DNA from: Pontibacter flavimaris
GTDB taxonomy: Bacteria > Bacteroidota > Bacteroidia > Cytophagales > Hymenobacteraceae
Assembly (NCBI RefSeq): GCF_001907195.1
Contig: NZ_LVWA01000008.1
Location: forward strand, 62,001 to 126,000
Direction of reading: 5' to 3'
DNA: 64,000 bases
The position numbers were made by a program, and so were the translations under genes. Below, piece by piece: positions 36,028 through 45,213 of the stretch. How positions within the stretch are numbered: the stretch's first letter is position 1; each line of letters opens with the position of its first letter. A model generated the notes under the pieces. That model ran no database searches and was not told the origin of the DNA. It worked only from the letters and a program-made list of their open reading frames with translations.

Positions 36028-36714
36028 TCAGTAGCTGATCTCGAAGCGGGCGGTGTCATACTCCACCAGCGGAACAGTTGTACTTTTAGTTTCTATGGCG
36101 CCGGCTGCTGTCACTTCCCACTCCACCTTCACGTTGGAGGTGCGCTTGTAATAAAAACCACGAACGAACTTGTCAGTTGTGGTGGCGGCGTTAAAAATCA
36201 TACTATCCCCGCCATACATTATCCCTTTTACAGGAGAGGCCGCTTCATTCAGTGGATAGGTGAGGGAAACCTTCAGGCTTTTGTCGGGGGAGGGAGCGGC
36301 GTTGGTCACGCTTACTTCCAGATAGGAGCCTTTGGCCAGGAACACATCCATATTGTTCGTCTGGTTGCGCTTTATCTCTTTGCCTAAACCATCCTTAACC
36401 TCCACATAGCCTTTTTTCTCCGAAGCCACCCAGTATACCGTTTGCCTGGCTTGCGGCGTATGGATAAACTCGTATTCTCCCTGGCTGTTGGTGGTGGAGG
36501 AGGAAGCTACAGGGGTGAAAAAAGTATACGTATCAGGCAGTCCATCGCTTAAAAACAGGTCTACCCTGGTGTCTGCAAAAGCCTGATTGGTATCCGGGTC
36601 GATCACCTTACCGGTAAATTTCGTGGTGCTGTCTTCGTTCTCGCAGCTGGTGAAAAGGGCGAGCAGCAGGAAGCTTCCAGCAAGTGTAGTCAGTTGTCGT
36701 GCGCGAAGCAGCAT
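36028..36714 (-). CDS. Lipoprotein with carboxypeptidase-regulatory-like beta domain
   Basis: 228 residues. The lipobox FTSC gives a lipidated Cys near residue 24. FTGKVIDPDTNQAFADTRVDL and TNSQGEYEFIHTP match the start and middle of a CarboxypepD_reg-like (FN3-related) domain, and the rest is beta-rich. Probably a surface or periplasmic structural lipoprotein; no enzyme motif seen. Confidence 0.7.
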   Translation of the reverse strand: MLLRARQLTTLAGSFLLLALFTSCENEDSTTKFTGKVIDPDTNQAFADTRVDLFLSDGLPDTYTFFTPVASSSTTNSQGEYEFIHTPQARQTVYWVASEKKGYVEVKDGLGKEIKRNQTNNMDVFLAKGSYLEVSVTNAAPSPDKSLKVSLTYPLNEAASPVKGIMYGGDSMIFNAATTTDKFVRGFYYKRTSNVKVEWEVTAAGAIETKSTTVPLVEYDTARFEISY

Positions 36715-36796
36715 AGGATCAGCAGGTATATAGTTGCTACAAGGTATAAAAAATATCTACATACAACGGGGAGCCTTTCAGCTTTTAACCTGCCTT

Positions 36797-37420
36797 TTAC
36801 TTCGGCATATTGTCCAGCGACTGCCAGAGGTATTTGCTGGCGATGGTGCGGTAGGGGCGCCAGTTCTCGGCGATCTGCTGCATTTGCAGGCGCAGGGCCT
36901 TGCCGGAGGCATCCAACCCATAGTGGCGCTTCATGGCGTTCTGAATCCCCAGGTCATCTACCGGAAAAACATCAGGGCGCTCCAGGGCAAACATCAGCAG
37001 CATTTCCACGGTCCAGCGGCCAACGCCTTTTATCTGCGTCAGGTGTTTAATTAACTCCTCGTCCTCCAGGGCAGCAATAGTGGCGTGCTGCAGGTTGCCG
37101 GCCGCGGCAAAGGTGGCTACATTGCGCACATACCCTATCTTCTGAAACGAGAGGCCTGCGCTGCGCAGCAGCTCATCCGGCGCCTCCAGCACCAGTTCCG
37201 GGTGGGGGTACTCCTCCGGAAACAGCTCCCGGAACCGCCTGAAGATGACCGCCGCCACCTTGGTGCTCAGCTGCTGCGACACAATCGAGCCGAGCAGTTT
37301 AAAGTATAGATCCTCGGAGCGGGACGATGCCAGCGGCTGCCCGTTTTGGATAATGCCGCAGATGACAGGATCTGTGGCGAAGGCTGCCATTACTTCGGGC
37401 GTAGGGTAGGAGGCGTTCAT
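36797..37420 (-). CDS. DNA-3-methyladenine glycosylase, AlkA type
   Basis: 207 residues from MNASYPTPEVM; upstream in-frame sequence is unlike protein, so that start was dropped. The helix-hairpin-helix is LTQIKGVGRWTVEMLLMF, and the catalytic Asp follows in PVDDLGIQNAM. SIVSQQLSTKVAAVI is the conserved opening helix pair. It removes alkylated purines from DNA as the first step of base-excision repair. No fused AraC-like part. Confidence 0.92.
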   Translation of the reverse strand: MNASYPTPEVMAAFATDPVICGIIQNGQPLASSRSEDLYFKLLGSIVSQQLSTKVAAVIFRRFRELFPEEYPHPELVLEAPDELLRSAGLSFQKIGYVRNVATFAAAGNLQHATIAALEDEELIKHLTQIKGVGRWTVEMLLMFALERPDVFPVDDLGIQNAMKRHYGLDASGKALRLQMQQIAENWRPYRTIASKYLWQSLDNMPK

Positions 37421-37537
37421 AATTTCGGTTAAGGTATTGAGGGTTAAACAACAGATGAAATGGGTGGCTGCAAGTAGCAATCTGCTTGAAGAAACTGTCC
37501 CCTTGAGGGGACAGTTATAGATCATGGTAGCAGATTA

Positions 37538-38584
37538 CTACGCCTCCACCTGCTCCTGGTTCAGCGCCTGCAGTACCTGCAGCAGGTGTTGGTGCATTTC
37601 CTCCGTTAGGTCGAGGTGGGTCACGAAGCGGATCATTTGCGGGCCGAAGCTGGAGGCAAGTATGTTTTGGGCGGCCAGCGCCTGCACAAAGGCGGCATCG
37701 GCCATACTTTCGTTCAGTTTAAAGATCACGATGTTGGTTTCTACCGGCAGCACGCTTTCCACATAGCTGGCCTGCAGCAGCGCCTGCTCCAGTTCCTTCG
37801 CCCTGCGGTGGTCCTCCTGGAGCCGCGCCACGTGGTTGTCGAGGGCGTAGATGCCAGCCGCCGCCAGGTAACCAGCCTGGCGCATGCCGCCGCCCAGCAC
37901 TTTGCGCACCCTTCTGGCCCTTTTTATGAATTCTTTGGAGCCGAGCAGCACAGAGCCAACCGGGGCACCCAAGCCCTTGGAGAGGCAAACCGAGATGCTG
38001 TCGAAGTATAAGCCGTAGTCCTGGGCGGCATCGCCGGAGGCAGCCAGGGCGTTGAATACGCGGGCGCCATCCAGGTGCAGGGCCAGGCGGTGTCGCTTGC
38101 ATACTTCCGAAATAGCCGCGATCTCTTCCAGCGTATAAAACGAGCCGCCGCCCTTGTTGCAGCTGTTTTCCAGGGCCACCAGGCGGGTTTCGGGGAAGTG
38201 TATGTTGTCCAGCGGGCGGATACTGGCCTCTACCTGCCGGGGCGTCATTTTGCCGCGCTCGCCGTGCACCAGCGCCGTGGAAGCGGCCGAGTTAAAGGCA
38301 ATACCACCGCCCTCGTACTGGTGGATGTGCGCCGTCACGTCGCAGATAACCTCGGTGAGCGGGGCCGTGTGCACTTTTATGGCGATTTGGTTTGTCATGG
38401 TGCCGGAAGGGCAGAAGAGGCCCGCCTCCATGCCGAACATGGCAGCTGTTTTCTGCTCCAGGGCGTTCACTGTGGGGTCCTCGCCGTACACATCATCACC
38501 CACGGGGGCGGCAAACATGGCCTGCAGCATTTCCGGCGTTGGCTTGGTTACGGTATCGGAGCGGAGATCTATCTTCTGTGTCAT
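37538..38584 (-). CDS. Low-specificity L-threonine aldolase
   Basis: 348 residues from [20 protein letters not shown], the family's standard opening (a longer start exists but adds unrelated sequence). The PLP lysine is Lys203 in [14 protein letters not shown], with [10 protein letters not shown] (Asp172, Arg175) and [10 protein letters not shown] around the cofactor. It splits threonine/allo-threonine to glycine and acetaldehyde. Its start lies 78 bp from a divergent small-protein gene. Confidence 0.93.
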   Translation of the reverse strand: MTQKIDLRSDTVTKPTPEMLQAMFAAPVGDDVYGEDPTVNALEQKTAAMFGMEAGLFCPSGTMTNQIAIKVHTAPLTEVICDVTAHIHQYEGGGIAFNSAASTALVHGERGKMTPRQVEASIRPLDNIHFPETRLVALENSCNKGGGSFYTLEEIAAISEVCKRHRLALHLDGARVFNALAASGDAAQDYGLYFDSISVCLSKGLGAPVGSVLLGSKEFIKRARRVRKVLGGGMRQAGYLAAAGIYALDNHVARLQEDHRRAKELEQALLQASYVESVLPVETNIVIFKLNESMADAAFVQALAAQNILASSFGPQMIRFVTHLDLTEEMHQHLLQVLQALNQEQVEA

Positions 38585-38628
38585 GAATATGCTTTCGGAA
38601 AAAATTTTACTTTGTAAAAATAATAACT

Positions 38629-38636
38629 TACTTTTG
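38629..38636 (+). promoter_or_regulatory. Candidate -7 element for the small basic protein gene
   Basis: TACTTTTG matches TAnnTTTG, 26 bp before the start codon. A TTG at 38,612-38,614 is closer than the normal -33 spacing. Confidence 0.35.
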
Positions 38637-38662
38637 CCCTTCAAATTAAAATCATTGCAACG

Positions 38663-38845
38663 ATGGGAGTTACTAGATTAAAAAGAAAAGATCGCAAAAA
38701 TAAGGCTAGAGCAAACAACAGAGTAGCTAAGATTAAGCAGCTTCTGCTGACGCCGGTTATCAAGAATGTTGACATGGACGAGCTGCGCGCTCAGTTTGGT
38801 GAGGCTCCAAAAAACAAGCCTGCTGTAGAAGCCACCGCTGAGTAA
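38663..38845 (+). CDS. Small basic conserved protein
   Basis: 60 residues: [20 protein letters not shown], then [17 protein letters not shown] and an acidic/Ala tail. The first half is strongly basic and likely helical, as in small ribosome- or nucleic-acid-associated proteins. I have a recollection of similar uncharacterised Bacteroidota proteins but no name. It is divergent from the threonine aldolase gene, has its own -7 candidate and its own terminator. Confidence 0.75.
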   Translation: MGVTRLKRKDRKNKARANNRVAKIKQLLLTPVIKNVDMDELRAQFGEAPKNKPAVEATAE

Positions 38846-38925
38846 CCCTTATTTTCCGCGAAAGTAAGTCCATCTGCTGCCGCTGCTGTTTAGGCGAATG
38901 GCGGCGGCTTACTAAACAAGATTTC

Positions 38926-38960
38926 AAGTGTGTTTGCGCAAGCAGGCACACTTTTTTTAT
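38926..38960 (+). terminator. Terminator after the small basic protein gene
   Basis: AAGTGTG pairs with CACACTT across a 14-base segment that itself holds TTGCGCAA, followed by T6-7. It lies just beyond the stop of the convergent phosphodiesterase. Confidence 0.7.
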
Positions 38961-39457
38961 GCCCGCTTGCCCAGCTCCACCACCTGCAGGTCCAGCACCC
39001 TGCCCGCGCTTATACTGAATTTCACCATCGTCCGGACACTGTGGAAGCCGTGCCTGCCCGCCGCGCCCGGGTTTATGTGCAGCAGGTTGTGGAGGCTCTT
39101 GTCGGTCATCACCTTCAGGATGTGCGAGTGGCCGGTGATGTAGAGTTGGGGCGGGTTGAGTTTTATACTTTCGCGCACGTCGGGGTGGTACTTGCCGGGG
39201 TAGCCGCCAATGTGGGTCATCATCACGTCCAGCCCCTCGGCCACAAACCGGTTTACTTTGGGGTGCACCAGCCGGATCGCCGCGTCATCGATGTTGCCGT
39301 ATACGCCCCGCAGCGGCGCCAGCTCTTGCAGCCTGTCCGAAACCTCCATGCTGCCAAAGTCGCCGGCATGCCATATCTCGTCGCGGTCGGAGAGGTGGCG
39401 CAGGATCTGGTCGTCGAGGTAGGAATGGGTGTCGGAGAGAAGGCCGATTTTGAGCAT
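38957..39457 (-). CDS. YfcE-type metallophosphoesterase
   Basis: 166 residues with the compact calcineurin-like core: KIGLLSDTHSYLD, HAGDFGS, VYGNIDD, MTHIGGYPGKY and ITGHSHILK, in order. This matches the YfcE/MJ0936 group of small phosphodiesterases. Physiological substrate unknown. Convergent with the small basic protein gene. Confidence 0.9.
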   Translation of the reverse strand: MLKIGLLSDTHSYLDDQILRHLSDRDEIWHAGDFGSMEVSDRLQELAPLRGVYGNIDDAAIRLVHPKVNRFVAEGLDVMMTHIGGYPGKYHPDVRESIKLNPPQLYITGHSHILKVMTDKSLHNLLHINPGAAGRHGFHSVRTMVKFSISAGRVLDLQVVELGKRA

Positions 39458-39469
39458 GTTGGGAAGTTA

Positions 39470-40050
39470 GAGAGTTAGAGGGTTTAGGAGTTAGAGGGTT
39501 TTACCTCGCTTTGGTGCTGCAAGTTACTGATTTTATCAGGATAGGTGGTGAAGGGTTGCGGCTGCCGGGTTAATCTGGAGATCTGGATTTATACTTTGGC
39601 ATAGGAGCGACTTCCACGATGATGCTTGCCTCTTTGCTATTACGGGAAGGATTTACAGTACCGGGTCCAACCACCCCTACCCCTCCTTAGCCAAGGAGGG
39701 GAGTCTGTAGTTACTATGGCTGAAGTATAATTTTCATAGCAAAGGCTATCGCGCGGACAGGTCGCGACCTGTCCCTACAAGTATAAACTTACCGCTGCTG
39801 TTTCGGATTGCAAATCCGGAACAGCAGAAGAGCAGGCTGGAAACAGGTTCGATAGCTGCTGCTGACGGAGCCTCAGCCAAGTCTCCCTTCGAAGGGGGCA
39901 GGGGGATGTTAATCGTGTGCTGAACATTCCCCTCCTCGGAGGGGTGGGGGTGGGTTTATACTTCACCGGCTTTGAAAGGCACAAGCGGACGCTTGCGCCA
40001 GAGATTGCCGGAACTCCCTCTCCTGTTCTTAGGGGAGGGGTTTACAGCTA
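39470..40050. repeat. Mixed repeat island without a gene
   Basis: Opens with GTTAGAGAGTTAGAGGGTTT-type low-complexity sequence (39,467-39,500). Then come a C form (39,661-39,708), B (39,755-39,774), a GACGGAGCCTCAGCCAAGTC segment (39,855-39,910), another C (39,927-39,958), a CAAGCGGACGCTTG hairpin (39,982-39,995) and a last C form (40,012-40,045). Confidence 0.75.
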
Positions 40051-40197
40051 AAAAGCAGTGTTTCTACATCAAAAGCGGCAAAAAATGTTATCTTTGGATA
40101 AAAGCCGCCCTGTTGCGAGGAAGGTTTTTCATTTTTTTGCAAAACATCCTTCACGAAACAGGGTTCATTTGACTTATCTCAGAATTTTAACAAGAAC

Positions 40198-40425
40198 ATG
40201 AAGAAGCTATTTCTAGCACTGATCGCCTTTGCCTTTTTTACGTCCTGCGAACAAGCCCAGGGAAGACTGACCGACGTGGCCAAAGACATTGCGAAAGAGG
40301 AATTTAAGAACCACACCGGGTTCGACTTCGACTCCACCAAATCAAGAATAGACACCCTGAACGTTGAAGGTGAGCTGAAACGTGCAGCCAAAGACAGGCT
40401 CCGCGAAGAATTAGATGCGATGTAA
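40198..40425 (+). CDS. Small secreted or lipid-anchored protein
   Basis: 75 residues. MKKLFLALIAFAFFTSCEQAQ is a signal with Cys at residue 17 in FTSC, a likely lipobox. The rest (IAKEEFKNHTGFDFDSTKS, then LKRAAKDRLREELDAM) is charged and helical. Function unknown. A short hairpin with a T run follows at 40,466-40,500. Confidence 0.65.
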   Translation: MKKLFLALIAFAFFTSCEQAQGRLTDVAKDIAKEEFKNHTGFDFDSTKSRIDTLNVEGELKRAAKDRLREELDAM

Positions 40426-40465
40426 GTCCGGCCATGTCCGGTGCCACCCGCTTTCAGCAGAGAAT

Positions 40466-40500
40466 CGACTCTGGCAATTAGCTGGAGTCGCTTCTTTTTT
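40466..40500 (+). terminator. Terminator after the small lipoprotein gene
   Basis: CGACTC pairs with GAGTCG across TGGCAATTAGCTG, followed by CTTCTTTTTT. Confidence 0.55.
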
Positions 40501-40506
40501 GGGCTT

Positions 40507-41016
40507 TACCGGGTCCAACCACCCCTAACCCCTCCTTGTCCAAGGCGGGGAATTTTACTTGCTAAAGCTTCCGCTGATTTCCTGTAATACTGCTTCCAGG
40601 TGCTGGAAAATGTCTTTGTTCTCGAAGCGAAGCACCTTTATACCCATAGTAGCTAACATTTCATCTCGCTTATGATCTGCTTCTCCGGCAGCGGCGTGCA
40701 GATGCACCTGGCCATCTAGTTCTATCGCCAGTTTTTCGGAAGGGCAGTAAAAATCCAAAATGTAATTGCTTATACTATGCTGTCGTCTAAACTTCCGTCC
40801 CTCTAGTTGGCCTGACTTCAGGTATTTCCACAGTTCCCCCTCAGCCGGAGTAGAGCAGTTTCTCAGTGCCCTGCGGTTCTCCTTCAGGTACGATCTATTA
40901 TGCAGCTTCATTATGGCGGATAGATTGATAAACCAAGTCTTTTGCTATCCAAGACAACACCAGCAACCTAAAAATTCCCCGCCTTAGACAAGGAGGGGTT
41001 AGGGGTGGTTGGACTC
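40507..41016. mobile_element. DUF559 endonuclease gene flanked by inverted C-type repeats
   Basis: Left end (40,510-40,554) and right end (40,970-41,015) are inverted copies of one module-C variant. Read inward, both show GTCCAACCACCCCTAACCCC, then TCCTTGTC(C/T)AAGG, then CGGGGAATTTT, with one mismatch over about 43 bases. The only gene inside is the DUF559 nuclease, whose stop codon touches the left repeat. No clear target duplication seen. It looks like a small mobile or repeat-associated unit; movement is inferred. Confidence 0.6.
40555..40911 (-). CDS. DUF559 (Vsr-like) endonuclease-domain protein
   Basis: 118 residues, close to the whole length of a DUF559 domain: LRNCSTPAEGELWKYLKSGQ, GRKFRRQHSISNYILDFYCP, KLAIELDGQVHL, then KVLRFENKDIFQHLEAVLQEI. 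The DFYCP and ELDG acids plus the histidine form the PD-(D/E)xK-like site of the Vsr fold. Related proteins are annotated as endonucleases, but their natural targets are not established. It stands alone between two inverted C-type repeats, with a Type IIG restriction-modification gene 280 bp beyond. Confidence 0.9.
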   Translation of the reverse strand: MKLHNRSYLKENRRALRNCSTPAEGELWKYLKSGQLEGRKFRRQHSISNYILDFYCPSEKLAIELDGQVHLHAAAGEADHKRDEMLATMGIKVLRFENKDIFQHLEAVLQEISGSFSK

Positions 41017-41040
41017 CACGCTGCAAATGGCGGATATAAA

Positions 41041-41160
41041 TGCCCCAAACTCCTAACCCCCCAACCCTCTAACTCCTAAACCCCCCAACTCCCCAACTTT
41101 CTAACTCCCCAACTTTCTAACCTTCTAACTTTCTAACTTCCAAACTTCTCAACTTTCCCT
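41041..41160. repeat. Low-complexity CTAAC/TTTCTAAC tract
   Basis: A run of AACTCC, AACCCCCC and TTTCTAACT-type units, pyrimidine-rich on the plus strand, with no hairpin. Similar tracts at 55,620-55,700 and 63,600-63,710. It ends 34 bp before the restriction-modification gene. Confidence 0.7.
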
Positions 41161-41193
41161 ATCTTGCTGTAGAAACAAACGCACCCCGTCCGC

Positions 41194-44100
41194 ATGCTGC
41201 AGCACAACACCCTCCGCCCGAAACAGGCGCTTAACAAGGCGTACCTGAGACTGAAAACATCCCGCACCGAAATAGAACGCTTCAAACAGGCGCTGACGGC
41301 GCTGCTGGATAGTATAAACCTGCACGAAACGGAGGAGCATGCCAAAAATCACCTGCGCGATTTTCTGCGGTTGACTTTTTATGATAAGTACGGCGTGAAC
41401 ACCAAAGGCAAAACCGACCTGGTGATCCATACCGGGAACAATACCAAGAGCAATGCCGGGGTGCTGCTGGAGGTGAAGCGGCCCACCAACAAAGCCGACA
41501 TGCCCACTACCGACAACCTCAACTACAAAGCCACCCACGAGCTGCTGCTCTACTACCTGCGCGAGCGCCTGGAGCATAACAACCACGACATGCGCCACCT
41601 GGTCGTGACGAGCGTGCACGAGTGGTTTGTGTTCGATGCCCTGGAGTTCGACCGCCTGTTTTTCCGGAATACGCAGCTCAAGAAGGACTTTACCGACTGG
41701 AGCGCCGGGCGCAAGGCCAGCGGCAGCACCGACTTTTTCTACAAAGAGATAGCCGCGCCATACTTAGAGAAGCTCTCCGAAAGTATAAGCTATACCTACT
41801 TTAACCTGAAGGACTACGAAAAGCCGCTGCGCAACCAGGACCCCAAAGACGATGTGAAGCTGGTGGCGCTCTACAAGCTGCTCTCGCCGGCGCACCTGCT
41901 CAAAGAGCCTTTCGCCAACGACGCCAACTCCCTGGACCGCGACTTTTACCTGGAGCTGCTGCACATCATCGGGCTGGAGGAAGTGAAGGAGGGAGGCCGC
42001 AAACTCATCCAACGGAAAGCCAACCCCAACCCCGGCTCGCTGCTGGAGGCGGCCTACCAGAAACTGCGCTCCGAAGACCTGATCTCGGGCCTCGACAAGC
42101 CCTACAGCTACGGCAGCACCCGCGAGGAGCAGCTCTTTAACGTGGCCCTGGAGCTGTGCATCACCTGGATGAACCGCATCCTGTTCCTCAAACTGCTGGA
42201 GGCGCAGCTCATCAGCTACCACCACGGCGATAAGAAGTATGGCTTTATGGGAACGGCCAATCTCAAAGAGTTCGACGACCTGAACGAGCTGTTCTTCGAT
42301 GTGCTGGCCGAGCGGCCCGAAAACCGCAGTGCCAGCGTCAGGAGCAAGTATAACCACATCCCGTACCTCAACTCCTCGCTCTTCGAAACCACGGCGCTGG
42401 AGAAACGCACGCTGCGCATCTCTAACCTGAAAGACCGCAGCCTGCTGCCGCTCTACCCCCAAACGGTTTTCCGCCGCACGCAGGGCAAGGACTTTTTACA
42501 GAAACACCCGGAACTGCACACACTGGAGTACCTGCTGCGCTTTTTGGGCAGCTACGACTTCGGGGCCGAGGGCAAGGAGGAGATACAGGAGGAAAACAAA
42601 ACGCTGATAACGGCCTCGGTGCTGGGGCTGATCTTTGAGAAAATAAACGGCTACCGCGACGGCTCTTTCTACACGCCGGGCTTTATTACCATGTACATGA
42701 GCCGCGAGGCCATCCGGCGGGCGGTGGTGCAGCGCTTCTCGGAAAAGTATGGCTGGAACATCGATACCAGTTTGTCCGGACCAGGGTTCGGAGACCTGCA
42801 GGTCCGCGTAAACCAGCACTATACTTTGCAAAGTATAAAGGAGTATAACCAGCTGCTCAACAGCCTGCGCATCTGCGACCCGGCCGTGGGCTCGGGGCAT
42901 TACCTGGTGAGCGCCCTGAACGAGCTGATCGTGATAAAGCATGACCTCCGGATCTTAACCAACTGCCAGGGCAAACCGCTGCACTACGGAAGTATAGAAG
43001 TGCAGAACGACGAGCTGATCGTGACCGACCTTCATGGCGAGCCCTTCAGCTATACCGTAACCGAGCACCCCGACGGCCACCGAAGTATAAACCCGCAGGT
43101 GCAGGAGCTGCAGGAGGCCCTCTTCCACGAGAAGCAGACGATTATTGAGAACTGTTTGTTTGGCGTGGACATTAACCCGAACTCGGTGAAGATCTGCCGC
43201 CTGCGCCTCTGGATCGAGCTGCTCAAAAACGCCTACTACACTGCCCCCGAAAGTATAACCGATGAGCCAAGCAGCCCCGTTTGCTACGCCAATGCCAGCG
43301 GCCTGCGCGAGGGTTTTGAGACCGAGGAAACGCTGTCATCCGCTCCTCCCAAAAACGTACAAACGGGCAAGTATACGCGGCTGCAGACGCTGCCCAACAT
43401 CGACATCAACATAAAACAGGGTAACTCGCTGCTGAGCCGCTACCCGCTCTCGGCCGACCTGAAAGAGGCTTTTGGCAAGAAGGGCCATAGTTTGCAGGCC
43501 TACCGCGAGGCCGTGGGCAAGTATAAACACACCAACTCCAAGAGCGATAAAAAGCAGCTGGAGGCTTTTCTGGAGGAGATAAAGCAGGGCTTTAAAACCA
43601 CGCTGGCCAACAACGACCCGCTGCGTAAAAAAATGGCCGACCTGCGCGGGCAGATCTCGGTGATGCAGGACCCCGACCTGTTCGGAGCCAAAAAAGTAGA
43701 CAAGAAGCAGCTGCAGCAAAAGCAGAAAACGCTGCAAAAACTGGAGGAAGAGCGCCAGGCCATCGAGGAAAATAAAGTATACGAAGGCGCTTTTGAGTGG
43801 CGTTTCGAGTTTCCGGAGGTGCTGGACGAGGACGGAACCTATAAAGGCTTCGACGTGGTGCTCGGTAACCCGCCATACATACGCCAGGAAGAACTGGGCA
43901 GCTTTAAAGTATACTTGCAGAAGCAATTTGAAACCTACGCCGGCACCGCCGACCTGTATGTATACTTTGTGGAGCGCGGTATAGAATTGCTGCGCGAAGG
44001 CGGGCAGTTCAGCTACATACTTCCGAACAAGTGGATGCGCGCCGGCTACGGACAGGCGCTTCGAAACTGGCTGCAAAAGTATAAACTGGAGCAGTTGCTG

Positions 44101-45189
44101 GACTTCGGCGATCTGCCTGTGTTTGAGGAAGCCACCACCTACCCGCTTATACTTGCCGTGGCAAAGTATAAACCCGAGGCTGGTTATACATTTGAAGCCG
44201 CAAGTATAAACACCCTGAAATTTGAGCAGGGACTGGAGGCTTACGTGCAGGAGCACAAGTATGAGGTACAGGCCGAACTGCTGCCCGATTCCGGCTGGAC
44301 GCTCTCTAACAGCATCGCGCAGCAACTGCTACAGAAGCTGAAAAATACAGGTACGCCGCTGGGCGAGTATGTGGAAGGCAAAATTTATCGTGGCGTTCTC
44401 ACTGGTTTAAATGAAGCTTTTGTGATTGATGAAGCCACTAAAGAACGGCTTATACTGGAAGACCCGCGAAGTGCAGAAATCATCAAACCGTTTCTGGCTG
44501 GCCGCGATGTGAAGCGGTATGGCTATGTTAAAGACAATGGTTTTCTTATTTTCTTTCCGAAAGGTTGGACTAAGAATAAGTATGGAGACTTATCAGAAAA
44601 TGAAGCTTTTGAAAAATTAAGACAAGATTGTTCTTCAGTTTCTAATTATTTACTTCCATTTGCAGCTAAAGCGAAAGCAAGAACAGATAAAGGTGATTAT
44701 TGGTGGGAAGTAAGAGCTTGTGGTTATTATAAAGCTTTTGATAAGCCTAAAATCATATATCAAAGGTTCCAGGTTAAACCTGTTTTTTCTTATGTGCCTG
44801 AGCCAGCCTTTTTCAATGACGCTATATACTTTATCTCTAAAGATGATGCTGTTTTATCAGCAATATTAAACTCTAAAATTGGTTGGCTTTTGATATCAAC
44901 TTACTGTACTCAAATCCAGAATGGTTATCAACTACTAACAAAATATATAGAGAATATCCCCATCGCCACGCCTGACGAAGAAACGAAAGCAAGTATAACG
45001 CAGCTGGTCGAGCAGATCCTAAGTATAAAACAAGCCGATTCCGCCGCCGATACCTCGGCGCTGGAGGCGGAGGTGGATGTGCTGGTGTACCGCCTCTACC
45101 ACCTCACCTACGCGGAAGTGCTGCTGGTGGAGCCCGGCTTTGCCTTGAGCGAGGAGGCCTATAACAGCGCGGTGCTGCAAAATACCTGA
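41194..45189 (+). CDS. Type IIG restriction-modification enzyme (single polypeptide)
   Basis: 1331 residues. The N-terminal nuclease has Asp75 (KGKTDLVIHT) and Glu93-x-Lys95 (VLLEVKRP), a PD-(D/E)xK site. A helical linker follows, then an N6-adenine methyltransferase with motif I DPAVGSGHYLV (562-572) and catalytic NPPY (892-895). The C-terminal recognition region lies at about 1060-1255, with a helical end. Such enzymes methylate and cut at one recognition sequence without separate subunits. The DNA for residues ~1110-1255 (44,520-44,955) is AT-rich: two hand-counted 60-base lines are about 28% and 32% GC against about 63% earlier in the gene. It also holds many AAGTATA motifs. No partner genes are needed and none are seen. 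Confidence 0.92.
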   Translation: MLQHNTLRPKQALNKAYLRLKTSRTEIERFKQALTALLDSINLHETEEHAKNHLRDFLRLTFYDKYGVNTKGKTDLVIHTGNNTKSNAGVLLEVKRPTNKADMPTTDNLNYKATHELLLYYLRERLEHNNHDMRHLVVTSVHEWFVFDALEFDRLFFRNTQLKKDFTDWSAGRKASGSTDFFYKEIAAPYLEKLSESISYTYFNLKDYEKPLRNQDPKDDVKLVALYKLLSPAHLLKEPFANDANSLDRDFYLELLHIIGLEEVKEGGRKLIQRKANPNPGSLLEAAYQKLRSEDLISGLDKPYSYGSTREEQLFNVALELCITWMNRILFLKLLEAQLISYHHGDKKYGFMGTANLKEFDDLNELFFDVLAERPENRSASVRSKYNHIPYLNSSLFETTALEKRTLRISNLKDRSLLPLYPQTVFRRTQGKDFLQKHPELHTLEYLLRFLGSYDFGAEGKEEIQEENKTLITASVLGLIFEKINGYRDGSFYTPGFITMYMSREAIRRAVVQRFSEKYGWNIDTSLSGPGFGDLQVRVNQHYTLQSIKEYNQLLNSLRICDPAVGSGHYLVSALNELIVIKHDLRILTNCQGKPLHYGSIEVQNDELIVTDLHGEPFSYTVTEHPDGHRSINPQVQELQEALFHEKQTIIENCLFGVDINPNSVKICRLRLWIELLKNAYYTAPESITDEPSSPVCYANASGLREGFETEETLSSAPPKNVQTGKYTRLQTLPNIDINIKQGNSLLSRYPLSADLKEAFGKKGHSLQAYREAVGKYKHTNSKSDKKQLEAFLEEIKQGFKTTLANNDPLRKKMADLRGQISVMQDPDLFGAKKVDKKQLQQKQKTLQKLEEERQAIEENKVYEGAFEWRFEFPEVLDEDGTYKGFDVVLGNPPYIRQEELGSFKVYLQKQFETYAGTADLYVYFVERGIELLREGGQFSYILPNKWMRAGYGQALRNWLQKYKLEQLLDFGDLPVFEEATTYPLILAVAKYKPEAGYTFEAASINTLKFEQGLEAYVQEHKYEVQAELLPDSGWTLSNSIAQQLLQKLKNTGTPLGEYVEGKIYRGVLTGLNEAFVIDEATKERLILEDPRSAEIIKPFLAGRDVKRYGYVKDNGFLIFFPKGWTKNKYGDLSENEAFEKLRQDCSSVSNYLLPFAAKAKARTDKGDYWWEVRACGYYKAFDKPKIIYQRFQVKPVFSYVPEPAFFNDAIYFISKDDAVLSAILNSKIGWLLISTYCTQIQNGYQLLTKYIENIPIATPDEETKASITQLVEQILSIKQADSAADTSALEAEVDVLVYRLYHLTYAEVLLVEPGFALSEEAYNSAVLQNT

Positions 45190-45213
45190 TCACGCGAAAC
45201 CACCCCGAAAACG

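Noticed and set aside
41194..45189. BREX PglX or Type I HsdM in place of Type IIG
   Set aside because: The protein has its own N-terminal nuclease and no pglZ, brxC, hsdS or hsdR gene is nearby.
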